A stretch of 64,000 nt of DNA from positions 62,001 to 126,000 of the forward strand of contig NZ_JAKQXY010000001.1 in NCBI RefSeq assembly GCF_023509825.1. The letters are read 5' to 3'. How positions within the stretch are numbered: the stretch's first letter is position 1; each line of letters opens with the position of its first letter. Origin of the DNA: Spiroplasma attinicola (GTDB lineage: Bacteria; Bacillota_I; Bacilli_A; Mycoplasmatales; VBWQ01). Positions 10,501 through 21,337 of the stretch are shown here, in pieces. Under the pieces are notes generated by a model. It did no database searches and had not been told where the DNA came from. It saw nothing but the letters and a program-made list of their open reading frames with translations. The translations under genes and the position numbers were made by a program.

Positions 10501-11886
10501 GATTAACATTTCATTAGTAATATTAGTAAGTTCTTCAATATGTTTGCCAACTAGTGTTTCTGGTTTAATTAAAATTGTATTTTGTTCAACTATTTCACCA
10601 TTTTTAATGACAACATATCCAAATTCAATAATTTCATGGAAATTAACCGAAAGACCTGTTGTTTCTAAGTCAAACACTAAGTATTCAACATCATCAATTT
10701 GATCTTTAGTTGCATTTTGAATTAGTTGCAATTCAGGAACTAATTCCATTTCTACGCCATAAATTACCTTAAGTTTTGGATATTTTTTTGCTGCAAGAGC
10801 AATTTCTGGATAAGCTTGTAAATTTAAATGGTCAGTAAAAGCAATTGCCTTATGACCTCATTGTCCAGCCGCTTTAATGTAATCACTGGCACTAGTAACA
10901 CCATCCATTGCACTCATTTTAGTATGAAGATGAAATTCTACTCGTTTTTCTTTTGCTTCATCAATTGGTAATTTCAAAATTGCTGGTACAACCATTAAGT
11001 CATTTACCCATACTATTTGTTCTTTAGTAAAACTATCATATCGTGCTTGACCAGAAATTTTAATCGTATCATTTACTTTTATTTCTGTAACTAAATTTTC
11101 TAACCTAGGTGAACTTAAAAATGCTTTAACAGCAAGTGCTTGTTCAAAATCAGTAATTAAAAAATTATAAAATCACTTTTTATTTTTTGTAAAAAACTTT
11201 GTAATTTTAAAAACAGTACCTGTAATAATAACATCTTCATCATTAACAATTTCAGTAATTTTATGAGTATCAGTAGCTTTAGTTAAATCAACTTTATTAT
11301 AACTTCTAGGAGAATAACTTTTTTTAGGACTAGCATTACTACTAATAGGACTAACTTTTACTTTTGTTAATTCTTCAGCTCGTTCTTTTTCTAAATTACT
11401 AAATTCTGGAATTGAATCATCAGAATTAACTTTAATTTTTAAATTTTTAAAACCATAATGAGAAAAATAATAATGAAATTTTGAAAGTTCTTTATCAATC
11501 AATTTTGTTTCAGTAATAGTACGAACTCTAATAATTAAATCATTATCATTATAAGTAAAAACAGAAAAAGGTAAATCAGCAAAAATTCCAGCAAGTAATT
11601 TTAATTTATAAACTTTAATATACTCAAAATATTGCTTAATTAATTCAAAATCAATTTTGGTTTCTAAAACTTGAAAATTTAAAATTAAATTAGGATTTGC
11701 TTTGGCAACTTTTTCTTCTAAAGTTTTTAAAACTTCAACTGGTAAAAATTTTGCAATTAATAAATTAATAATTCCCTGTTGATTATTGTGAGAATATTGT
11801 ACTTTACACTTACTATTAGCAAAATACGATCAATGTTCTCGAAAATCAATCGCTTGAAAAAAATTTGTTAATTCTTTTGAAATCAT
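7582..11886 (-). CDS. polC: DNA polymerase III alpha subunit, PolC type
   Basis: PolC is the replicative polymerase of low-GC Gram-positive bacteria, with a built-in proofreading exonuclease. The 1434-residue protein has an N-terminal domain, an OB region (about 220-330), a PHP domain starting [13 protein letters not shown], an inserted DEDDh exonuclease ([26 protein letters not shown]), a Cys-rich zinc site ([14 protein letters not shown]) and the palm motif [12 protein letters not shown]. The C-terminus has the helix-hairpin-helix segment near [19 protein letters not shown]. Six or more TGA codons are Trp. Its position after cdsA and frr matches the Firmicute frr-cdsA-(rseP-proS)-polC order with the middle genes missing. 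Confidence 0.98.
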
Positions 11887-11980
11887 ACTTAAACCTTCTT
11901 TTTAATTATTTCTTTAAAATCATTTTACCTTAAATTAAAATATCTTTGATTGTAATAGTTATAAAAATCTTCTTTAAAAA

Positions 11981-12988
11981 TTAAGTAAATATTAAGACTG
12001 TCAAAATAAATGTAAATAAAACAACTAATGAAAAACCATCTAAACGATCTAATAACCCACCATGCCCAGGAAAGATATTAGAAAAATCTTTAACATTGTG
12101 ATTTCGTTTTAATAATGAAAACATTAAATCACCAATTTGACTTAAAAAACTTAAAAAGCAAGATAATCCAAAATAAGCAAGATAGATTGGCGCTTTACCA
12201 ATTGTTCCTTCATAAATTGGCAAAGGATTAAAATTACCTAGTTCTAACATTAATGCAATAGCAGTCATACTTAAAACAACACCAAAAGCAAAACCACTAA
12301 TTGCACCTTCTCAAGTTTTCTTTGGTGATATTCTTGGTGCCATATAATGTTTACCCCATAATGATCCACCTAAATAAGCAAAAATATCATTACTTAAAAC
12401 AATTATTCATAAATAAACAAAAGTTGGTCAACCTAATTGTTGAAATCCATCTTGATATAACATTAAAAAATTAATTCCTTTAAAAACAAATACTAAATAA
12501 AAAGTTCAAAATAAAACAAAAGCTAAATCATTATTAGTAAATCCTTTAACAGAAAATCTAATAACAACAAAAAGTAAAATAAAAAATATTCAAACAATTA
12601 AAGTAACTCAAAAATGAAATCAATGCGAATTATAAACATAAGGTCCAAATGTTTCATTGCCTAAAGGCATTCAAAATAAAATAAATGCCATAACAAATAC
12701 TAAAATTTTAATTCAAAGATTTCAGCCTAGACTCTTTCTTAAATTAACAATTTCATATATTCCCATCATTAATAAAACTGTATTAAGAGCCATAAAAGTA
12801 TAAGCAGCTCAGATTGGATGATTACCAAACAAATCTGTCAAATAAACAGCGCCAATAAACATTCAAACAAATGCACCAATTGCTAAAAAAATACCAGTAA
12901 CACTTCTTTTACCTAAACTACTTTTTAGATTTGCCAGTTTTGCTTTTTTATCTGTTTTAGTATTGTTTTTACTTCGTATTTTTTCCAT
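11981..12988 (-). CDS. cdsA: Phosphatidate cytidylyltransferase
   Basis: CdsA makes CDP-diacylglycerol from phosphatidate and CTP, the branch point to phosphatidylglycerol and cardiolipin. The 335-residue polytopic membrane protein carries the family signature at its C-terminus: SPKKTWEGAISGF, then SQIGDLMFSLLKRNHNVKDF and NIFPGHGGLLDRLDG. About eight hydrophobic segments precede it, and the basic N-terminus is cytosolic. TGA is used for most Trp. It lies between frr and polC and should feed pgsA at 15.1-15.7 kb. Confidence 0.96.
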
Positions 12989-13010
12989 TACTTACTCCAA
13001 ATTTAAAAAA

Positions 13011-13556
13011 TTATATTTGCATTAAATCAGCAACTTTATCTTTATCAATATTATTAATTAAATTAACTTTTTCATCAGTTAATTTTTGAATTGATTGTTC
13101 TGACTTTTTTTCATTATCTTCAGGCAAATTTTGTGTTTTCAATTTCTGAATCGCATCACGACGACAATTACGAATTTTAATACGAAATTCTTCAGTAATT
13201 TTTGCCAAGTCTCGTACTAATCGTTTTCTAACATCTTCCGTTAAAACCGGAAAAGTAATTCTAATCGCATTATTATTTTCAACTGTAAATTGTAAATTTA
13301 AACCAGAATGATTTAAAGCTTCAACAATTACTTTAATTGAATTAGGGTCATAAGGTTTAATTAATAATTGTCTTGCTTCTGGAACTTTAATTTGAGCAAC
13401 TGATTTTAATGGTTCAAAATTTCCATAAGCACTAATTTTAACATGATCTAAAATATCAGGATTTGCCCTTCCTGTTCTAATTTTACTAATTTCTTTTTCA
13501 TAATTTTGAATTATTTTATCCATACAATTCGTTGTTTCTAAAATTAATGCATCCAT
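13011..13556 (-). CDS. frr: Ribosome recycling factor
   Basis: RRF splits post-termination ribosomes together with EF-G. The 181-residue protein is full length and shows the family pattern SKIRTGRANPDILDHV near residues 24-39, VPEARQLLIKPYDP and the C-terminal RKRLVRDLAKITEEFRIKIR helix. GGAGCA precedes the ATG at 13556. It is followed by cdsA after a 22-base gap, as in other Firmicutes, where pyrH normally precedes frr; here a small membrane protein and a terminator lie upstream instead. Confidence 0.98.
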   Translation of the reverse strand: MDALILETTNCMDKIIQNYEKEISKIRTGRANPDILDHVKISAYGNFEPLKSVAQIKVPEARQLLIKPYDPNSIKVIVEALNHSGLNLQFTVENNNAIRITFPVLTEDVRKRLVRDLAKITEEFRIKIRNCRRDAIQKLKTQNLPEDNEKKSEQSIQKLTDEKVNLINNIDKDKVADLMQI

Positions 13557-13624
13557 ATTTTGCTCCTTTATTATCTTTTGATTAATATAAATATTATATA
13601 GATAATTCTAATAAAAATAAAATA

Positions 13625-13653
13625 AAATCTTGATTAGTCTAATCAAGATTTTT
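13625..13653 (-). terminator. Hairpin between the small membrane protein gene and frr
   Basis: AAATCTTGATTA / TAATCAAGATTT forms a perfect 12-base-pair stem with a 3-base loop. Both flanks are T-rich on their own strands. It separates the 98-residue membrane protein from frr, implying frr has its own promoter. Confidence 0.8.
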
Positions 13654-13663
13654 ATTAAAAGAT

Positions 13664-13960
13664 TTAAATTTGTTCATTGTTATCATATTGATTATTTTCT
13701 TGATAAGAAACAATTATTTTATCGTTTGTTACATAATCAACTAAAATTAAAATTCCACCAACAATTCCTAAAAAGAAACCAAAAATAATTCCCAGAACTG
13801 CAAGAAAAAGTTTATCTTCTTCTGTTGCAATGCCATTTGAAATTTTAGAAATTCTATTAAATGCTGGAATTGTTCAAAGTAATGGAATAATTAAAAGTGA
13901 TTCAAGTAAAAAAATGATTAATATTAAAATAGAACCTACTCTTGTTAATGGCTTTATCAT
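13664..13960 (-). CDS. Small two-helix membrane protein of unknown function
   Basis: No family is recognised. The 98-residue protein has a hydrophobic helix at about 8-30, a short loop (FNRISKISNGIATEEDKLF), and a second Gly-rich helix at about 51-75 (LGIIFGFFLGIVGGILILV). A hydrophilic tail rich in Asn and Gln follows. One TGA encodes Trp. The ATG at 13960 has an AAGGAAA site. It is separated from frr by a terminator. Its general layout recalls the paired small membrane proteins at 23.8-24.6 kb, but I see no convincing sequence similarity. Confidence 0.7.
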
Positions 13961-14012
13961 AATGTTTTTTCCTTTGCTAATTTTTTTATAAACTATTATA
14001 TCATTTAATTTT

Positions 14013-14819
14013 TTATTTATTACGATTAGTTTGATATTTATAAATAAAACTTAAAACAACATTTTTAGGAATTAATTTATAAATAAATAAAACTAATTTA
14101 TTTGATAAACCAATTAAAATATAATTTTTCTTTTTTGCTTTTAACGCTTTACGCAATGATTTCTGAGCAAATTTATCAACTTTCATCATTGGAATTTTTG
14201 ATTGATATGCCTTTGAATTATCACCATGCGAACGCTTTCAAAAATTAGTTTTTAATGGCCCTGGACAAATTGTAATTACTCGAACTTTGCTTTTTGCTCT
14301 TCTTAATTCATAATTAACTGCAACAGATAAATTTAAAACATATGCTTTTGAAGCATAATAACTAGAAAAAAGTGGTCCAGGTTGAAAAGCAGCAATTGAA
14401 GCAATATTAATAATCCGACCATAATTATATTTTAAAAATCTTTCAGTAAAAAGTTTTGTCAAAATATGTAAAGCATTAATATTTAAATTTAACATATTTA
14501 ATTCTGATGTTAAATTAGTATTTTTAAATTCACCACTAACACCATAACCAGCATTATTAATAACAATTGTGACATTTAACTTTTTAGTTAAATTATATAA
14601 TTTATAAACATTTTCTGCATCTGATAAATCTAAATCATAAGCTTTAATTTGTAAATTAGGATAAGTTTTTTTTAACTTTAAAATCCCTTGAGCATTCCTT
14701 GATACTCCTAAAAGATGATAACCTTTTGCTAATAATAATTGACAGTAACAATAACCAATTCCGGTTGAAGCACCTGTGACAATTGCTCATTGGTTTAAAA
14801 TTTGCTTTTTTTTACTCAT
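14013..14819 (-). CDS. Short-chain dehydrogenase/reductase family oxidoreductase
   Basis: The 268-residue protein is a classical SDR. The N-terminal Rossmann motif is TGASTGIGY near residues 15-23, NNAGYG follows near 89-94, and the catalytic Ser, Tyr and Lys are in IASIAAF and SSYYASKAY. The CPGPLKTNF segment after the active site is also typical, and a cofactor preference cannot be read. The substrate is unknown; ketoacyl reduction or steroid/lipid-type substrates are possible. Its start overlaps the end of the preceding 73-residue gene by 8 bases, so the two are translationally coupled. Confidence 0.88.
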
Positions 14820-15033
14820 GATTATTTTGTTTCTTTGCTATTTTTGCAAATTTTCTTTCTTGCTTTGCTAATCTTTTTTCTTTTTTTCATGTTCTTCTTT
14901 GCTCACGATATCGATCAATATACCCATCTTGGTCAATCGAACCACCGCCTGAAAAAAATTCAATTAACAAGATAATAAAAACTCATCAAAAAGGTACATA
15001 ATCTTTTTCTTTTTTCCTATGATTTCTTTTCAT
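14812..15033 (-). CDS. Small single-helix basic protein, unknown function
   Basis: This 73-codon gene is only visible when TGA is read as Trp (it has three). The peptide has a basic start (MKRNHRKKEKDY), one hydrophobic segment (PFWWVFIILLIEFF, about 14-27), a short Gly-rich turn and a highly charged Lys/Arg/Gln-rich C-terminal helix. It may be a small membrane protein with a nucleic-acid- or protein-binding tail; that is inference. It overlaps the SDR gene by 8 bases and begins 24 bases after pgsA, forming a tight minus-strand run. Confidence 0.68.
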
Positions 15034-15057
15034 TATTAAATAACCTCAATAATTTTC

Positions 15058-15687
15058 TTATTTTTTAGTAACAGAAGATTTTGTTATTAAATATTTATAA
15101 TTCATTGCAAGATAAACAATCGCACTATAAAGACTTAAAAGTGTTGCAATATACATTGGAATTAAAAGCAATTGATTAATTAAACCATACTGATCATAGC
15201 GACCTATACCAGAAGCATTACCATTAAAACTTTGATAACTAACAAAAAATAAAATTGTTAAACCAATCATTTGAAAAGCAGTTTTTCATTTTCCATATCA
15301 ATTTGCTGCTAAAACAACATTTTTAGTCGCTAAAATTTGTCTTAAAGCATCCATTAAAAAATCTCGTAAGATTAAAACTAAAGTAATTCAAATTGGCACA
15401 ATACCAACATAACTCATAACAATTAAAACAGCACTAGTTAAAAACTTATCAGCAATTGCATCAAAAAATTTACCAAAAGTTGTTACTTTATTTAACCTTC
15501 TTGCTAAATATCCATCTAAAAAATCAGATAAAGATGCAACAATAAAAAGTACTCCAGCAATTAATCAAGCAATTGTTAAATGATAATTATTAATTACTAA
15601 TGCTTGACTTCAATTGATTAACATCAAAACAATTATTACTGGAACTAAAATAATTCTAACTAAAGAAATGGCATTTGGTAAATTCAT
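15058..15687 (-). CDS. pgsA: CDP-diacylglycerol-glycerol-3-phosphate 3-phosphatidyltransferase
   Basis: PgsA makes phosphatidylglycerol phosphate from CDP-diacylglycerol at the membrane. The CDP-alcohol phosphotransferase signature is complete: SDFLDGYLARRLNKVTTFGK followed by FFDAIADK, in residues about 54-82, giving the D-x2-DG-x2-AR-x8-G-x3-D-x3-D spacing. The 209-residue length and about five transmembrane helices fit. It follows ffh by 20 bases. In Bacillus pgsA precedes cinA-recA-rny; here the same genes are nearby in a shuffled order. Confidence 0.95.
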
Positions 15688-15707
15688 TTAAGTCCTCATT
15701 CTAATCT

Positions 15708-17069
15708 TTATTCTTGATTTTTTAATAATTGATTTAAACCAGGCAAATCAGGCATTTGTCCTTGTTTAACTTGGTTAGCAATTCGATCCATGGTTTTTTT
15801 AATTTTTTCGTATTGTCCTAATAATTTATTTAATTCTTTCTCAGTTCGACCAGAACCTTTTAAAACTCTTACTTTTCTTGTTGGGTATCGTAATAATTGT
15901 GGTTTTTCGCGTTCCTTTACTGTTGTTGAATTAATAATAATTTCAGCAACCTTTAAATCTAATTCAGCATCATTAATCTTATTATCACTAATTTTTGTAC
16001 CAAGACCAGGAATCATTTTTACTAATGAACCAAGTTTACCCATACCTTGTACTTGTTTCATTTGATTTAATAAGTCATTTAAATCAAATTGCCCTAGCAT
16101 CATTCGATTCATTGTCGCTTCAACATCTCTTGAAGTAAAGTTATCTTGCGCTTGTTCCAATAAAGTTTCAATATCACCCATACCAAGAATACGATCAGCC
16201 ATTCTTTTTGGATAAAAAACTTCTAAGTCATTAACTTTTTCACCACTACCTAAAAATTTAATTGGTAATTTTGTTAAATAACTTAATGAAAGCGCAATTC
16301 CACCTTTAGCAGATCCATCCATTTTTGTTAAAATAAAACCTTTAACATTAATTTTGTCAATAAAAGATTGAGCAACATTAATCATATCTTGTCCGGCCAT
16401 ACCATCAATTACTAATAAAACCTCATCAGGATTAACTTGTTTTTGAATTTGCACTAATTCTGTCATTAATGCTTCATCAATATGTAATCGACCAGCAGTA
16501 TCAACAATTACAATATCAAATCCATTTGCTTCTGCATATCTTTTAGCATTAGCAACAATAATTTCTGGTTTCGTATTTTCTTGATGAAAAACTTCAATAT
16601 TTAATTGTTTTCCTAAAGTTTTTAATTGATCAACAGCTGCTAAACGATAAATATCACAAGCAACTAATAAACATTTTTTATTTTGCTTTTTAATTAGATA
16701 ATTTGCTAATTTTGCTGTTGTTGTTGTCTTACCAGAACCTTGTAAACCAGCAACCATAAGTACGGTTGGTTTATTAGATGTCGTTAAATCAACATTTTTA
16801 GTTCCCATAATATCAACAAACTCTTCGTGAATAATTTTAATTAACATTTGTTGCGGATCTAAACCTTCTTTGATATACTCACCAAGTGCTTTTTCACGAA
16901 TTTGATTAATTAATTTTTTAATAACTTGAAAATTAACATCAGATTCTAAAAGAATGATTCTTAAATCTTTTAAGAAATCTTCAATATTTTCTGCTGTTAA
17001 AGTTTTTTTACTTATATTTTTTGCTAAAGTTTTTTGCATCTTTTTTGCCATTAAATCAGCAAAACTCAT
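15708..17069 (-). CDS. ffh: Signal recognition particle protein Ffh (SRP54)
   Basis: Ffh binds signal sequences and 4.5S RNA and delivers ribosomes to FtsY. The 453-residue protein has the N domain, the G domain with GLQGSGKTTTTAKLA near 107-121, DTAGR, and TKMDGSAKGG. The Met-rich M domain includes MNRMMLGQFDLNDLLNQM and GMGKLGSLVKMIPG, and the RNA-binding helix-turn-helix has RVLKGSGRTEKELNKLL. It contains no internal TGA. An AGGTGA site precedes the ATG at 17069. No ylxM regulator gene is adjacent. Confidence 0.98.
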   Translation of the reverse strand: MSFADLMAKKMQKTLAKNISKKTLTAENIEDFLKDLRIILLESDVNFQVIKKLINQIREKALGEYIKEGLDPQQMLIKIIHEEFVDIMGTKNVDLTTSNKPTVLMVAGLQGSGKTTTTAKLANYLIKKQNKKCLLVACDIYRLAAVDQLKTLGKQLNIEVFHQENTKPEIIVANAKRYAEANGFDIVIVDTAGRLHIDEALMTELVQIQKQVNPDEVLLVIDGMAGQDMINVAQSFIDKINVKGFILTKMDGSAKGGIALSLSYLTKLPIKFLGSGEKVNDLEVFYPKRMADRILGMGDIETLLEQAQDNFTSRDVEATMNRMMLGQFDLNDLLNQMKQVQGMGKLGSLVKMIPGLGTKISDNKINDAELDLKVAEIIINSTTVKEREKPQLLRYPTRKVRVLKGSGRTEKELNKLLGQYEKIKKTMDRIANQVKQGQMPDLPGLNQLLKNQE

Positions 17070-17172
17070 TTTGTCACCTCTGAATAAAATTCAAATATTA
17101 TTATACCATTAATAGTTTATACAACCAAATTAAGCAACAAAAAAACAATAAATTAGTAAAAGAAAAACTGAA

Positions 17173-18729
17173 TTAACTAATTAATTCAGTTGCTCTCAAT
17201 TCTCTAATAACGGTAATATGAATATCACCAGGAATTGTAATAAATTTTTCAAGTTTTTCTTTAATATTTTTTGCTAAGACATGAGCATCATAATCATTAA
17301 TTACTTTTGGATCAACAATTACTCTAATTTGTCTTCCTGCTTGAACAGCATAAGCTTTATCAACACCGGCAATTGCAGTACATAAATCTTCAATTTCTTT
17401 AATTCTGGTAATAAATGCTTCTAAAGAATTATTTCTTGCACCAGGTCGAGCAGCTGATAAAGTATCAGCAGCAGAAACAATCGCTGAATAAATATTATCT
17501 TTTGCAACATCACCGTGGTGTGATTGAATTGCATTAATAACAATATCATTTTCTTGATATTTTTTTGCTAAAAGCACACCATTATAAACATGTGAACCTT
17601 CTAATTCATAATCAGCTGCTTTACCAATATCATGTAATAAACCTGCTCTTTTAGCTAATTGAATATCTAAACCTAATTCAGCAGCCATTAAACCTGAGAT
17701 TTTAGCAACTTCAAATGAATGAACTAAAACATTTTGACCATAGCTAGTACGATATTTCAAACGACCTAAATAAGAAACTAATTCTGGATGAATATCAACA
17801 ATTTTTAAATCATCAATAACTTGTTGACCATCAACTTTAAAGTTTTCAGTTATTTCTTGTTCATGAAATTTTAATATTTCTTCAATTCTAACTGGTTGAA
17901 TTCGACCATCTTTAATTAAATCTTCTAATGCTCTAGTAGCAATTTCACGTCTAACTGGATTAAAAGAAGAAATTTGAATTGTTTCAGGAGTATCATCAAT
18001 AATAATATCAACACCGGCAATTTGTTCAAACGACTTAATATTTCTACCTTCTTTGCCAATAATTCTACCTTTCATTTCATCATTAGGAAGTTTGACATAG
18101 GAAATTGATTTATCAACAATGAAATTAGAAGCATATCTTTCAATTGCTTCAGCAACAATTGAATTAGCAATTTCTTTTGCTTTAATCTTGGCATTATATT
18201 CAGCGTTTTTAACAATTTTATTCAAATCTAATTTTAAATTAGTTTCAAGTTTAGCAACTAATTGCTCTTTTGCTTCTTTTTTTGTAATTCCTGCAATTTT
18301 TTCTAACTCAAGAATTTCTTGATCAATTTTTTGTTTATATTCTAATTTAAGATTATTAAGTGCTTCTTTTCTTTGGTATAATTCTTGGAACCTTATCTCT
18401 AAATTATCTTCTCGTTCTGATAATTTCTTTTCTCTGTTTGTTAAAAGATTTTCATAATCTGAATTTTGTTTTTTTCTTGCATCAATTTCTTGTTGTGCTT
18501 CATTTTTTAAACGATTAGTTTCAAGTCTAGCATCTGCTTTAGCACTTTGAATTAATTTCTTTGCTTTAGCTTCATTCTTTTTTATTTCATTTAAACTATT
18601 TTTTTCTTTTTTTAATCAAATGAATTTTCTAATGAAAAAGCCAATAGTAAGACCAACAATAAGTGTTATAATAGCAATCAAAGCTACTAGTCACCCTGAT
18701 TGTGATAAGTTTGAAAAATTAACTGTCAT
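17173..18729 (-). CDS. rny: Ribonuclease Y
   Basis: RNase Y is a membrane-tethered endoribonuclease that starts mRNA decay. The 518-residue protein has an N-terminal transmembrane helix (about 12-34), a long coiled coil (about 38-180), a KH domain (GRIIGKEGRNIKSFEQIAGV) and an HD domain with RAGLLHDIGKAADYE and SHHGDV. The C-terminal domain ends in RATELIS. TGA encodes Trp twice near the N-terminus. An AGGAG site precedes the ATG at 18729. It follows recA as in Bacillus (recA-rny). It should cooperate with PNPase and the RNase J-like protein encoded further right. Confidence 0.97.
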
Positions 18730-18848
18730 AAATTCATATCACTCCTTTTCTAACTTTTTAAATTAGAAAAGCAGCACTTTTATTTTTTTCTTAAATTAAA
18801 ATTTTTGTTTATTTTTTTAAATTTTAAATGGATATTACCAATTTAATT

Positions 18849-19850
18849 TTAGCATAAATTACTATTTTTTAATGGAATTTCTATTTTCTCTTTTATTTTC
18901 TCTAATAAATCAGAATGATTTTCCAAATATTCTTTGACATTATCTTTACCCTGACCCAAATTAAGACTTTCATAACTATATCAAGCACCCGATTTATTAA
19001 TAATTTTCCGTTCAACTGCTAAATCAATAATTTCACTAATAATTGAAATTCCAGTTTTAAAATAAAAATCAATCATTGCAACTTTATAAGGCGAAGCTAA
19101 TTTATTTTTAACAACTTTAATTTTAATCTTATGACCAATCACTTCTTGATTAGTGACAATTTGCTCACCTTTCCTTACTTCCAAACGAATTGAACTGTAA
19201 AATTTTAAGGCTTTGCCACCAGGAGTAACTTCCGCATTACCATAAACAATGCCAATCTTTTGTCTAATTTGATTAATAAAAAAGACAGTGCAACCACTTT
19301 TAGCAATAATTGGTGCTAATCTTCTTAAAGCTTTTGACATTAATCTTGCTTGAGCACCCATTAACTGATCATTAATTTCACCTTTTAATTCTGCTTCAGG
19401 AACTAATGCAGCAACTGAATCAACAACAATAAGATTAATTGTTGCTGATTTAACAAGCATTTCTAAAATTTCTAAAGCTTGTTCACCAGAATCTGGTTGC
19501 GATAATAAAAATTCATCTAAATTAATTCCTAATTTTTGACAATATTGTGCATCTAAAGCATGTTCTGCATCAATAAATGCAACTTTTTGTTGATTTCTTT
19601 GTCCCTGTGCTAAAGTTAATAATGCTAAAGACGTTTTCCCCGTTGATTCAGGACCATAAATTTCAATAATTCTTCCTTGAGGAAAACCGCCAATACCCAA
19701 TGCTTGATTTAATAAAATACTACCTGAACTAGTAACCTTTACTTCAGTAAAAGAACTATCATTAAAAAGCATAATTGAACCTTTGCCAAAAGATTTTTCA
19801 ACTTCTTTAATCGTTTTTACTAAAGAATTTTCTATTATTTTTTCTGTCAT
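18849..19850 (-). CDS. recA: Recombinase RecA, full length
   Basis: RecA forms ATP-dependent filaments on single-stranded DNA for recombinational repair. At 333 residues it is intact: Walker A GPESTGKTSLAL near 64-75, the FIDAEHALD segment, VVDSVAALVPEAEL, loop L1-L2 with INQIRQKIG, and TPGGKALKFYSS. A single TGA (Trp) lies near residue 290, followed by SYESLNLGQGKDNVKEYL. AGGTGA precedes the ATG. Known Spiroplasma citri strains carry a broken recA, so intactness is informative about lineage. It sits between cinA and rny. Confidence 0.97.
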
Positions 19851-19900
19851 AAAAAATCACCTCATAAATTTATTAAGAAATTTAATTGGTGATTCCTTTT

Positions 19901-20386
19901 TTAATTATTTTTTAATTCATTTGTTACTTTTATTAAATTTGTTATTAATAATTCTTGTGCTGTTTTAACAACTGCTTTACGAATTTGATCACGATTACCT
20001 TTAAAATTTAATTCTTCAACTCAAAATTGCTTTTTTGAAAGAAAAATAGCTAAATAAACTAAACCAGATGGCTTATTTTCCAAATTATCAGGGCCAGCAT
20101 TACCAGTAAAACTAATTGCAATATCAGTTTGAAAAATTTTTCTAACATTTTTTGCCATTGCTAAAGCACATTCAGCGCTAACAACACCATATTTTTTAAT
20201 AATCTTTGCCTTAACTTTGACAACTTTAATTTTAATTTCATTATTATAAGAAACAATTGCTCCTTTAAATACTTTAGAAGCACCTGGAATATCAGTAATT
20301 GTTTTACTAAACAAACCTCCAGTAATGCTCTCACAACTACTAATTGTATAATTTAAAGTATTTAACAATTCAATAATTTTATCCAT
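19901..20386 (-). CDS. cinA: CinA C-terminal domain protein (NMN amidohydrolase family)
   Basis: The 161-residue protein corresponds to the C-terminal (PncC-like) domain of CinA, which deamidates nicotinamide mononucleotide in some bacteria. Diagnostic segments are SSCESITGGLFSKTITDIPGA (residues about 16-36, shown in part), KGAIVSYNNEIK and ISFTGNAGPDN. The molybdopterin-binding N-terminal domain of full CinA is absent, as is common in mollicutes. One TGA encodes Trp. It lies 50 bases upstream of recA, preserving the cinA-recA order of Firmicutes. Confidence 0.9.
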
Positions 20387-20436
20387 AAACGATCCTTTTT
20401 TATTTAATTATAAAAAAAATTTATAAGAAAATAAAA

Positions 20437-20829
20437 AAAAGAATAAAAAAATCATAAGCCACGTTCTGTATCTTGTACTAAAAATAATACAAGCGCTAAT
20501 CATTTATCTACTGAATTACTTCAGTTCTGCTTTCCATTGTTATTCTAGAAAGCAAACTCCCCTACCAAATTTGGGTTTCTCACTTGCGGGGTTTACCACG
20601 TTCCACTTCTTAAGTTTCCTTAATACTCGTCTCTATGGCACTTTTATAGATTAGAACCATATTTTAATAAAAATTAAAACTTAGGTTTTTCATCAGCCGT
20701 TAACAAATGTTACTTAAAGTTATTTTTTCCTTTAACACAAACCACTACTTTCATTTCAGAAAGTGTGAGCGTGGACTTTCCTCTACAAATTTGCATTTGC
20801 AGCGATTAGCTCATTTTTTATTCTTTACG
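20437..20829 (-). ncRNA. rnpB: RNase P RNA (type B)
   Basis: This is the catalytic RNA that trims tRNA 5' leaders. On the minus strand the conserved P4 5' half GTAGAGGAAAGTCCACGCTC is followed by GGAAACTTAAGAAGTGGAACG-type CR elements and ends with the 3' strand ACAGAACGTGGCTTATG. The terminal helix P1 is formed by AAAGAATAAAAAATGAGC near the 5' end and the complementary 3' end. Boundaries are set from P1 and the promoter and may be off by a few bases. It lies next to gpsB as in Bacillus. Confidence 0.95.
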
Positions 20830-20835
20830 GGTAAT

Positions 20836-20864
20836 ATTATAACATAATTAGTCTTCATTGACAA
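20836..20864 (-). promoter_or_regulatory. Promoter of rnpB
   Basis: On the minus strand TTGTCA and TATAAT are separated by exactly 17 bases. The predicted start falls 7 bases downstream at the first base of RNase P RNA. The -35 lies inside the last codons of gpsB. Confidence 0.75.
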
Positions 20865-21177
20865 TAGTTTCTAACTTACTTAATCTCGTAATAATATCAA
20901 CATTTTCAACACCTTTTGCCTCCAAAGCTGTCTTTTGCTCTTTTAATAAAGAAAAACTTTCTTTCAATTTTGAATACTCTTGTAAAATTTTTTTATTATT
21001 ATTTTGTTCAAGCACTAATTGTTCTTTGTTTTTTTTAATTTCTTTTTCTAACAAATCAAAATAAACTGTCAATCAATCCAAAAATTGATCAACTTCAGTT
21101 GGATTGTAACCTTTATATTCAACAGTAAATTCTTTATCAAGAATTTCTTGTTTAAGATTAATATTTTTCATATTCAT
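20848..21177 (-). CDS. gpsB: DivIVA/GpsB-family protein
   Basis: The 109-residue protein begins with the DivIVA/GpsB membrane-binding domain: EILDKEFTVEYKGYNPTEVD then QFLDWL, residues about 10-36. A coiled coil follows (about 38-85), then a short tail. In walled bacteria GpsB connects division and wall synthesis; in a wall-less cell it may act only in division or scaffolding (inference). The ATG at 21177 has GGAG 8 bases upstream; an in-frame ATG at 21171 is possible. Its adjacency to rnpB matches the Bacillus gpsB-rnpB arrangement. One TGA is Trp. Confidence 0.85.
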
Positions 21178-21280
21178 ATTAACAACTCCATCTACTTAAA
21201 GAAAACTTTATTGAGAAAATTATTATTAATTATACTATTGAAACTAATAATACTGAAAGAAAAGCATTTTATAAAATAAA

Positions 21281-21313
21281 AATGAGTATAAATTAAATTA
21301 ATTTATACCCATT
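21281..21313 (-). terminator. Terminator of hup
   Basis: On the minus strand GGTATAAATT and AATTTATACT pair around a short AT loop and are followed by ATTTTTATTTTAT. It lies 25 bases after the hup stop. Confidence 0.7.
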
Positions 21314-21337
21314 CCATTAGATTTTTAAAATCCTAAA

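Noticed and set aside
14812-15033. Treating the SDR upstream region as non-coding
   Set aside because: With TGA read as Trp an uninterrupted 73-codon frame with start, helix and coupled stop appears, so it was called as a gene.
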